DNA from: Acidimicrobiaceae bacterium | GTDB lineage: Bacteria > Actinomycetota > Acidimicrobiia > Acidimicrobiales > RAAP-2 | Length of the DNA: 12,336 bases | Reading direction: 5' to 3' | NCBI GenBank assembly: GCA_003131665.1 | Contig: PKWA01000104.1 | Span: 4,929 to 17,264 of the forward strand | Shown: in pieces, positions 1 through 5,544 of the stretch | Layout of the letters: each line of letters begins with the position of its first letter | Position numbering within the stretch: position 1 is the stretch's first letter | Position numbers and translations under genes: made by a program | Notes under the pieces: model-generated | What the model was told of the DNA's origin: nothing | Databases searched by the model: none | What the model saw: only the letters and a program-made list of their open reading frames with translations

Positions 1-62
1 GTCCTGCTGCGAAGAAGGCCGCCAAGCGGCGTCCTGCCAAGAAGGCTGCAGCGAAGAAGTAG
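1..62 (+). CDS. C-terminal tail of an HU-like DNA-binding protein (partial, 5' end outside window)
   Basis: Reading from base 3, the frame gives PAAKKAAKRRPAKKAAAKK and stops at TAG (60-62). Only these 19 residues are visible. Lysine/alanine/proline repeats of this kind are the hallmark of the long C-terminal tail of actinobacterial HU (HupB/HupS), which binds DNA non-specifically and compacts the nucleoid; histone H1-like proteins have similar tails. Context gives some support: in Mycobacterium tuberculosis hupB lies a few genes from fbiD, the cofC equivalent, and here the next gene is cofC. The HU fold itself lies outside the window, so the call rests on tail composition and neighbourhood. 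Another Lys/Ala-tailed protein, such as a topoisomerase I C-terminus, is possible. Confidence 0.6.
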   Translation, partial: PAAKKAAKRRPAKKAAAKK

Positions 63-85
63 TCAAGACTTTCACGAGTCTTGTT

Positions 86-113
86 CTCGAGGGGGCCGTA
101 TGGCCCCCTCGAG
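86..113. terminator. Perfect 12-bp stem-loop between convergent HU-like gene and cofC
   Basis: CTCGAGGGGGCC (86-97), loop GTAT (98-101), GGCCCCCTCGAG (102-113): a perfect GC-rich inverted repeat. It lies 23 nt after the HU-like stop codon and 6 nt beyond the cofC stop on the other strand, the usual place for a bidirectional terminator. Neither side has a clear T-tract (TTGTT on the left, TGCTGT on the right). It would therefore be the U-tract-poor type often proposed for high-GC actinobacteria. Confidence 0.7.
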
Positions 114-119
114 TGCTGT

Positions 120-668
120 CTAGGGGTCCTGAAGGTCGCTCAGTTCATCGACGTCGTAGCGCCAGGGGCTGTCGCTCACGACACGGCACGGTACCCCGAG
201 CAGGCGCGCCTGCTCGACGTGAAGCAGCCGGGACCCGGTTCCGTAGGCAAAGTGAAAGTTCAGCCCCGTGGGCAGCACGAGTACGTTGGTACCTTCGCCC
301 CGGTGGTCGGTCACGACGGTGATGCCCGGCTCCGGTGCGAAGTCGCCGAGCCCTTCGGGGTAGCGAAGGTCACCGTGGGCGATGATCAGACGCTCAAAGC
401 GTTCCCCCAGACCCCGATAAGCGCCTTGGACTGCCTCGTTGAGACTGGTGGCCCGCGAGCTCCAGATTTCCGCGCCGAGCGAACTGGCAAAGCGTGCGAC
501 CTCGGGGTGTTCGCTGAGCACGATGACGTGACGGGGCCGACTCTGGCAAAGGACATTGCGGGCGAGCTCTTCGGCGAGGGCGGTCACGTCCAGGTCGGCG
601 CCCTGGCGGAGCCGGTCCTTGGCGAGATCAAAGCGCTTCAGCGGGACGACGATGGCCTCAGTGGTCAT
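120..668 (-). CDS. cofC: CofC/FbiD-type phospholactate/phosphoenolpyruvate guanylyltransferase (coenzyme F420 biosynthesis)
   Basis: 182 aa, cytoplasmic. The family joins GTP to 2-phospho-L-lactate (CofC of archaea) or phosphoenolpyruvate (FbiD of mycobacteria), giving the activated intermediate that is transferred to the deazaflavin Fo during F420 synthesis. Family landmarks seen: the nucleotide-binding start VPLKRFDLAKDRL (8-20), HGDL (98-101), DHRGEGTN (121-128), FAYGTGS (140-146) and YDVDELSDL near the C-terminus (171-179). D100, D172 and D174 sit where metal-binding aspartates are expected. It is somewhat shorter than the roughly 210-220 residues usual for the family. The ATG start is 8 nt from a TATCAT box and has no obvious Shine-Dalgarno site. 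It is convergent with the HU-like gene and divergent from rnhB. No other F420 gene is in the window. Family assignment is firm; PEP rather than phospholactate as substrate is inferred from actinobacterial relatives. Confidence 0.88.
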   Translation of the reverse strand: MTTEAIVVPLKRFDLAKDRLRQGADLDVTALAEELARNVLCQSRPRHVIVLSEHPEVARFASSLGAEIWSSRATSLNEAVQGAYRGLGERFERLIIAHGDLRYPEGLGDFAPEPGITVVTDHRGEGTNVLVLPTGLNFHFAYGTGSRLLHVEQARLLGVPCRVVSDSPWRYDVDELSDLQDP

Positions 669-676
669 AGTGGTGC

Positions 677-682
677 ATGATA
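677..682 (-). promoter_or_regulatory. Candidate -10 box of cofC (TATCAT), near-leaderless geometry
   Basis: On the - strand TATCAT is followed by 8 nt and then the cofC ATG (666-668). It fits the actinobacterial TANNNT -10 pattern and predicts a transcript starting within about 2 nt of the start codon. No good -35 hexamer is visible. Confidence 0.35.
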
Positions 683-709
683 CGTGGCTCGAATCTCGTT
701 ACCCTCATA

Positions 710-717
710 GAGGTGAG
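710..717 (+). promoter_or_regulatory. Shine-Dalgarno-like GAGGTGAG that favours the 728 start of rnhB
   Basis: GAGGTGAG ends 10 nt before ATG 728, whereas ATG 677 has no purine-rich site before it. A competing reading exists: TACCCT (700-705) is 7 nt before an in-frame GTG at 713, which would be a leaderless start inside this same motif. Confidence 0.4.
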
Positions 718-727
718 CGCACCACCC

Positions 728-1387
728 ATGGATCTCCTCGAGTTTGAGAGAGTGCTGCTGGCTCGAGGTGAGGTCGTGGTCGGCGTTGACGAAGTGGGAA
801 GGGGAGCGCTCGCGGGACCGATGACCGTGGGCGCGGTCGTTGTTCGATGCGACGATCGCCCGCCGGAAGGGCTCAATGATTCAAAACTCCTCACGCCAGC
901 TCGCCGCGAGTCGCTCGTTGAACCACTTCACCAGTGGGCAGCCGAGTGGTCCCTCGGATCGGTCAGCGCCGCAGAGATTGACGACTGGGGACTGCGCCTC
1001 GCCCTAGCGGTCGCAGCCACTCGTGCGCTCAACGGACTGAAATCGACTCCGACGCACGCGCTGGTCGACGGATCGTTCAATCTATTGCGCAGCCCACTCG
1101 ATGTCGGTTTCACGGCGGCGCCCCCGCCTTCGCTTTCCTACGCCCACTTGCCCGTCACGACCCTGGTCAAGGGCGACCAACGAAGCGCCACCATTGCCGC
1201 CGCCGCAGTGTTAGCCAAGGTCCACCGAGACGCGGTGATGGTCGCTTTGCACGAGGAGTTCGGTGAGTACCAGTGGGCGCGCAATAAGGGCTACGGGGCG
1301 CCCGAGCACCTGGAGGCGCTTCGACGTCGGGGCCCCAACGTCCACCACCGAAAGTCTTGGCGTCTACCGGCTACGGCCTCACCCTAA
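728..1387 (+). CDS. rnhB: Ribonuclease HII
   Basis: 219 aa from ATG 728. It cuts the RNA strand of RNA-DNA hybrids and starts removal of single ribonucleotides built into DNA; cytoplasmic, Mn/Mg dependent. Seen: GVDEVGRGALAGP with catalytic D21 and E22, LNDSKLL, LVDG with D114, KGD with D150, then the IAAAAVLAKVHRD helix (D168 at its end), NKGYGAPEH, and a final GPNVHHRKSW. These are the RNase HII signatures in order. Start choice: ATG 728 gives MDLLEFE about 20 residues before the catalytic Asp, as in other family members. Alternatives are GTG 713 and ATG 677 (236 aa), the latter almost touching the divergent cofC start. Oddity: 36 residues separate D114 from D150, while about 18 is usual, so there is a proline/serine-rich insertion of some 17 residues (roughly 118-142). 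Confidence 0.93.
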   Translation: MDLLEFERVLLARGEVVVGVDEVGRGALAGPMTVGAVVVRCDDRPPEGLNDSKLLTPARRESLVEPLHQWAAEWSLGSVSAAEIDDWGLRLALAVAATRALNGLKSTPTHALVDGSFNLLRSPLDVGFTAAPPPSLSYAHLPVTTLVKGDQRSATIAAAAVLAKVHRDAVMVALHEEFGEYQWARNKGYGAPEHLEALRRRGPNVHHRKSWRLPATASP

Positions 1388-1461
1388 GGGACAGGTAAAT
1401 CTTCGACGATCGAGGTTGATGAATCGGTGAATTCCAACCAGATGACTAGGATTGTGCAGTT
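1388..1461 (+). other. Short intergenic region upstream of the fused peptide-importer ATPase
   Basis: 74 bp. It holds a weak 6-bp hairpin, CTTCGA (1401-1406) and TCGAGG (1410-1415) with one G-T pair, which is too weak to call a terminator, and the TAGGAT box listed separately. Nothing else is recognisable. Confidence 0.4.
1447..1452 (+). promoter_or_regulatory. Candidate -10 box of the ATPase gene (TAGGAT)
   Basis: TAGGAT is followed by 9 nt and then ATG 1462, so the mRNA would begin 0-3 nt before the start codon. No -35 is apparent at 16-18 bp. The alternative reading is that AGGA within it acts as a weak Shine-Dalgarno site with about 10 nt spacing. Confidence 0.35.
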
Positions 1462-3501
1462 ATGTCCTCGCTGCTCTCAGTCAACAATCTGAAGGTTCAG
1501 TTCGCGACACGAAAGACCTTCGCCCTCGCGGTTGACGACTTTTCTCTCACCATAAATCCCGGAGAGAGCGTGGGACTGGTGGGTGAATCGGGCTGTGGCA
1601 AGACCACCACCGGGCTCGCCATTATGCGACTTCTACCCGGCAACGGCAAGATTACGGGAGGCAACGTCGTGCTCGACGGCGTCGATCTCGCGACGTTGCC
1701 CGAAAACGAGATGCGCCACTATCGCGGTCAGGCCGTGGCCCTGATCCCCCAAGACCCCATGAGTTCTCTCAACCCCACGATGAAGATCGGTCGTCAGATC
1801 GGTGAAGGCCTGCGAATTCACTCTGGCGCCAGTGACGCCGAGGCGCGTCAGCGAGCCCTCGAGGTGCTGGACATGGTGGAGATGCCTCGACCGGCCGAGC
1901 GCTTGGACCAGTACCCCTTTGAACTGTCGGGCGGACTTCGCCAACGCGTCATCATCGCGATGGGTCTGGTCTGTCAACCCAAGTTGCTCATTGCCGACGA
2001 ACCGACGACGGCGCTGGACGTCACGATTCAGGCCCAGATCCTCGACATCATTGACCGTCTGCGCTCGGAACTGAATATGGGACTCCTGCTCATCACCCAC
2101 GACATGGGCGTGATCGCCGGAAGAACGGATCGCGTGGTGGTGATGTACGCGGCCAAAAAGGCCGAGGAAGCGCCCACGCTCGAACTCTTTGATTCAATGC
2201 ATCACCCCTACACCCAGGCGCTCCTGGCCTCGATGCCGAACTTGGAGAACACCAGCAAACACGAACTCGCTTCGATATCGGGACTACCGCCTGACCTCAC
2301 CCAGGAGATCGTGGGATGTCGCTTCGCGCCGCGCTGCTCTTACGCCACTCAGCAGTGCCACGACGTTGACCCACCGTTGACCGCCGAAGGTGACCGGCTG
2401 TACGCGTGTTTTCACCCCACGCAAGGACCGCTGCCCGTGGTTATCCGCTCCGCCCAGGTCGCGGGCCTGAGTTTGACCGCCGGCAACGCCAATCTCGTTG
2501 ATGTTCAAGGACTGGTCAAGGAGTTCCCGATCAAGGCTGGCCTCATCCGCCACAAGGTCGGCGCGATTCACGCCGTGTCCGACGTCAGCTTCACCATCCG
2601 AGAGGGCGAGACCTTTGGGCTAGTGGGCGAGTCGGGTTGTGGCAAAACCACCATTGGGCGAATGGTGGTCGGTCTCGAACATCCAACCGGTGGACAGATC
2701 ACCTTTGATGGCGACCTCGTGTCCGCGAGGCGGTACAAGCCCAAGCGCTCGGAACTTCGCCAACGCCAGATGATGTTCCAAGACCCGTACTCCTCACTGG
2801 ATCCCCGGATGAAGGTCGAGGAGATTCTCGCCGAGCCGCTCGTCGTGCAAGGAGAAGGAACCAAGACCGATCGCAGAGCACGAGTAAATGAGTTGCTGGC
2901 CGCGGTTGGACTCGAACAATCGGCCGGTGACCGCTTTCCCCACGAATTCTCCGGCGGTCAGCGCCAGCGCATTGGCTTCGCTCGAGCGTTGGCCCTGAAT
3001 CCGCGCCTCATCGTGGCGGACGAGCCGGTGTCGGCCTTGGACGTTTCGATTCAGGCTCAGATATTGAACCTGATGAAGGAACTGCAAAAAGAGCACAACC
3101 TGACGTACATTTTTGTTAGCCACGATCTCGCGGTGGTGTACTACATGGCCGACACCATTGGCGTGATGTACCTAGGCAAGATCGTCGAAGTGGGTGACGC
3201 CGAGGCCGTGTTCCGTCAGCCCGCGCACCCCTACACCCAGGGTCTCTTGGACGCGGTGCCGGTACCCAACCCCATAGAAGCTCGGGCCCGACGCGGCCGT
3301 CAGGTCACCGGAGAGCTTCCCTCGTCGGTGAATCCGCCTTCTGGATGTCGGTTTCGCACCCGTTGTCCACGCGCGCAAGATCTCTGCGCCGTCGAAGAGC
3401 CCCTATACCAAGACTTTGGCACGAACCATAAAGCGGCCTGTCACTTTCCGTTGCAAACGCCGGTGACCATTGGCTCGCCCACGTCGTTAACCTTCCACTG
3501 A
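1462..3501 (+). CDS. Fused dual-ATPase subunit of an oligo/dipeptide ABC importer (DppD-DppF fusion)
   Basis: 679 aa, two complete nucleotide-binding domains in one chain; it hydrolyses ATP on the cytoplasmic side of the peptide importer. Domain 1: Walker [10 protein letters not shown] (41-49), signature LSGGLRQRV (155-163), Walker B LLIADEP (175-181), switch His213. Domain 2: Walker [10 protein letters not shown] (389-397), signature FSGGQRQRI (496-504), Walker B LIVADEP (516-522), switch His554. Each is followed by an oligo_HPY-type tail (HPYTQ) with four cysteines in matching spacing: C286, C292, C299, C316 and C629, C635, C642, C660. In the M. tuberculosis DppABCD importer the corresponding cysteines are reported to hold a [4Fe-4S] cluster, so two clusters are likely here (inference). 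DppD and DppF are separate genes in most bacteria; a single fused ATPase is also known from mycobacteria. It lies tail to tail with the permease genes, 38 bp apart, so it is a separate transcription unit. Peptide import is the likeliest role; exact substrate unknown. Confidence 0.92.
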   Translation: MSSLLSVNNLKVQFATRKTFALAVDDFSLTINPGESVGLVGESGCGKTTTGLAIMRLLPGNGKITGGNVVLDGVDLATLPENEMRHYRGQAVALIPQDPMSSLNPTMKIGRQIGEGLRIHSGASDAEARQRALEVLDMVEMPRPAERLDQYPFELSGGLRQRVIIAMGLVCQPKLLIADEPTTALDVTIQAQILDIIDRLRSELNMGLLLITHDMGVIAGRTDRVVVMYAAKKAEEAPTLELFDSMHHPYTQALLASMPNLENTSKHELASISGLPPDLTQEIVGCRFAPRCSYATQQCHDVDPPLTAEGDRLYACFHPTQGPLPVVIRSAQVAGLSLTAGNANLVDVQGLVKEFPIKAGLIRHKVGAIHAVSDVSFTIREGETFGLVGESGCGKTTIGRMVVGLEHPTGGQITFDGDLVSARRYKPKRSELRQRQMMFQDPYSSLDPRMKVEEILAEPLVVQGEGTKTDRRARVNELLAAVGLEQSAGDRFPHEFSGGQRQRIGFARALALNPRLIVADEPVSALDVSIQAQILNLMKELQKEHNLTYIFVSHDLAVVYYMADTIGVMYLGKIVEVGDAEAVFRQPAHPYTQGLLDAVPVPNPIEARARRGRQVTGELPSSVNPPSGCRFRTRCPRAQDLCAVEEPLYQDFGTNHKAACHFPLQTPVTIGSPTSLTFH

Positions 3502-3539
3502 GCGCGGCCGTTACGGGTCGGTGAGTGAACCTCGGCTAA

Positions 3540-4445
3540 CTATCGCTCGAGCAGGCGAACTTCGAAGGCGTCGCGCAACGCGTCGCCGATGTAATTGATG
3601 GCGACGACGACCAGGATGAAGATCGCTCCGAGCGGGTAGACCTCCCACCAGTAGCCGTTCTGTAACTGCGTCGCGCCGTACTGGAGCATGGTTCCCCAGT
3701 CAGTTTGGGGTGCGCGGATGCCGAGTCCCAGAAAGCCCAGCGCCGACAACGCCAGAATCGCGTCCGCGACCGAGAACGTCGCGACCGTCACGATGTTGCT
3801 GATGGAGTTGGGAAAGACATGTTGGCGAATGATGTGCCACTTGCTCGCCCCCATGGACGTGGCGGCCTGGGAGTATTCAAGTTTTCGAATCAAGAGGGCG
3901 TCGCCTCGGATAATGCGGGCGTTGCCAAACCAGCCGGTCACCCCAATGATGATGATGAGGAACATCGTGCTGCGTCCAAAAATGGTGATCATGGTGATCA
4001 GCAAGAAGTAGAAAGGGATGGAGAGCATGGCGTCGATGATGCGCATCATCACGGTGTCGACAATGCCGCCGAAGAATCCCGAGATCATGCCGTATACCGT
4101 GCCCACGACGATGGTGATGAAGCCCGCGAGGAAGCCGAGCGTCATTGAGTACTCGCCGCCGTACCAGATACGCCCGAGCTCATCGAATCCCGAACTGTCC
4201 GTGCCCAGCCAGTGATGAAGGGAAGGCGCGGCGTTCCATTTCGTATTGAACGTCAGTGCCTGGTTCGTTTGATTTCCGGGGTCGATGTGGGGGATGAGGT
4301 AACACGCGGCCGTAATGATCACGAGATACACCACCGAGATCACGGCCAGTTTGTTGTGGGTAAAGATTCGAAGACGCTGGCGCCACACCGGCGTCGGGCT
4401 ATTAGCAACGTTCGTGACACTTATCGGGTCACTGGTCAGCGTCAT
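3540..4445 (-). CDS. dppC: Peptide ABC transporter permease, DppC/OppC type
   Basis: 301 aa inner-membrane subunit that forms half of the peptide channel. A cytoplasmic N-terminal tail (1-31) leads to the first membrane helix (about 32-51). Then comes the family landmark HHWLGTDSSGFDELGR (77-92) and about five further hydrophobic helices. The cytoplasmic EAA coupling loop is EYSQAATSMGASKWHIIRQH (190-209), which contacts the ATPase. Many family members have Arg where Phe87 stands in GTDxxGRD. Its ATG overlaps the dppB stop in an ATGA (4442-4445), indicating translational coupling. The 38 bp between its stop and the convergent ATPase gene holds no convincing terminator hairpin. Confidence 0.93.
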   Translation of the reverse strand: MTLTSDPISVTNVANSPTPVWRQRLRIFTHNKLAVISVVYLVIITAACYLIPHIDPGNQTNQALTFNTKWNAAPSLHHWLGTDSSGFDELGRIWYGGEYSMTLGFLAGFITIVVGTVYGMISGFFGGIVDTVMMRIIDAMLSIPFYFLLITMITIFGRSTMFLIIIIGVTGWFGNARIIRGDALLIRKLEYSQAATSMGASKWHIIRQHVFPNSISNIVTVATFSVADAILALSALGFLGLGIRAPQTDWGTMLQYGATQLQNGYWWEVYPLGAIFILVVVAINYIGDALRDAFEVRLLER

Positions 4446-5413
4446 CGTCCAGTGCCTTCAACTCGAATGCGAGGGTTCACGACGCCGAGCAAGATGTCGG
4501 CGATGAGATTGCCCGCCAACGTCAGAATGGAAATGAGCAACGTGATGCCGAGAATGACCGGAATGTCGAGATTCTGGGCGGCCGCCACCGTCTGAATGCC
4601 AAGTCCTCCGTAGTTAAAGACTTCCTCAATGATCAGTGCGCCACCTAAGAGCCCGGGAATGGAGAGACCGAGGATGACGACAATCGGTCCCAGGGCGTTG
4701 CGAAACGCGTGACGCATCAGGGTTCGACGATTGGAGCATCCCTTGGCCTTGGCCGTTCGCATGTAGTCCTGTACCAGCACCTCGAGCACGGCACCTCGCA
4801 TGAATCGACTGAGGAAGGCGAGAGATAGCAACGTCAAACAGGCCACCGGCAAGATAAAACCGATCGGATTGGTGAAGATCGCCCACGGCGCGACGCCCGA
4901 AGGGGGAGAACTTGGCAGGTGAGGAAAGTGAAAGCTGAAGAAGTCGAGCGCGAGTTGACAGAGGAGAAAGGCCGGCACGCCGTAGAGAATGAACGCGACT
5001 CCCGTGCCGGTGTAGTCAAAGCGCGTATTGCGCTTGGAAGCCTGTGCGATGCCAAGGGGTATGGCGATAATGGCGGTCAGCATCAGTGATGTAAAGGCGA
5101 GCCAGATCGTACGGGGCACGTACAGCGAAATGATCTGCACGACGGACATGTTCTGCTTGTAGGAGTGACCCAGGTTGAAGTGAAAAAAGACTTGACCCAC
5201 GTAGGTGATAAATCTGATCACGTACGGATGATTCATGCCGTGTTGGATGCCCCAAATCTTCACGTTGGCCGGCGTCGCCTTGGTGCCCAACGTCGCGTAG
5301 GCCGGACCGAGAATGCTGTGATCTTGAAAGTAGGGCAACGTGAAGGTCACCAACATCACGATGAGTAGTACGAACACCGATTGCACAATTCGGCGAATTA
5401 TGTACGCAAACAC
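4442..5413 (-). CDS. dppB: Peptide ABC transporter permease, DppB/OppB type
   Basis: 323 aa inner-membrane subunit, partner of DppC. It has the usual first helix after MFAYIIRR, an extracytoplasmic segment (about 28-95) ending in the family motif LGHSY (81-85), then five more membrane helices. The EAA coupling loop is QDYMRTAKAKGCSNRRTLMR (215-234), and the conserved IEEVFNYGGLG (262-272) follows. Length is normal. The start is GTG (5411-5413); no Shine-Dalgarno site precedes it, but a TAGACT box sits exactly 6 nt upstream, so it may have its own leaderless promoter downstream of the stem-loop at 5476-5513. The stop overlaps the dppC start by 4 nt. The binding-protein gene lies upstream on the same strand. 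Confidence 0.93.
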   Translation of the reverse strand: MFAYIIRRIVQSVFVLLIVMLVTFTLPYFQDHSILGPAYATLGTKATPANVKIWGIQHGMNHPYVIRFITYVGQVFFHFNLGHSYKQNMSVVQIISLYVPRTIWLAFTSLMLTAIIAIPLGIAQASKRNTRFDYTGTGVAFILYGVPAFLLCQLALDFFSFHFPHLPSSPPSGVAPWAIFTNPIGFILPVACLTLLSLAFLSRFMRGAVLEVLVQDYMRTAKAKGCSNRRTLMRHAFRNALGPIVVILGLSIPGLLGGALIIEEVFNYGGLGIQTVAAAQNLDIPVILGITLLISILTLAGNLIADILLGVVNPRIRVEGTGR

Positions 5414-5419
5414 GCGGAA

Positions 5420-5428
5420 AGTCTATCA
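5420..5428 (-). promoter_or_regulatory. Candidate extended -10 promoter of dppBC (TGATAGACT), leaderless geometry
   Basis: On the - strand TG-A-TAGACT is an extended -10 (TGN-TANNNT). TAGACT is followed by TTCCGC (6 nt) and then the GTG start of dppB, which places the expected +1 on the G of GTG. It lies downstream of the stem-loop at 5476-5513, so it could drive dppBC independently of the binding-protein gene. No -35 match is seen. Confidence 0.45.
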
Positions 5429-5475
5429 GTGGCCTTGCGGGGCATTGGGTCGTTGCATCCCCTCATCGACCGGGC

Positions 5476-5513
5476 AAACAACGAGGCCCCCCTTGCGGGG
5501 GGCCTCGTTGTTT
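5476..5513 (-). terminator. Perfect 17-bp stem-loop between the binding-protein gene and dppB
   Basis: AAACAACGAGGCCCCCC (5476-5492), loop TTGC, then its exact reverse complement (5497-5513). Read on the - strand, it begins 32 nt after the binding-protein stop codon and ends in GTTGTTT, a typical intrinsic terminator shape. It lies inside what would otherwise be one operon. It could terminate most transcripts after the binding-protein gene or protect that mRNA's 3' end, so that binding protein exceeds permease. No + strand gene ends near it, so it most likely serves the - strand. Confidence 0.82.
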
Positions 5514-5544
5514 CTAGACGGCGTAACCGTCTTGACTACATGGT

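Noticed and set aside
81..680. 199-codon open frame on + opposite cofC
   Set aside because: It runs through the terminator hairpin and the whole antisense of cofC, whose motifs are clear on the - strand.
677..727. Longer rnhB form starting at ATG 677
   Set aside because: No ribosome-binding site, almost touches the divergent cofC start, and the extra residues are not family-like. GTG 713 remains a possible alternative.
1633..2100. 155-codon open frame on - opposite the ATPase gene
   Set aside because: Antisense shadow of the first ATP-binding domain; no domain of its own.
3502..3539. Terminator between the convergent ATPase and dppC genes
   Set aside because: Only a 4-bp CCGT/ACGG match with almost no loop can be found; not enough to call.
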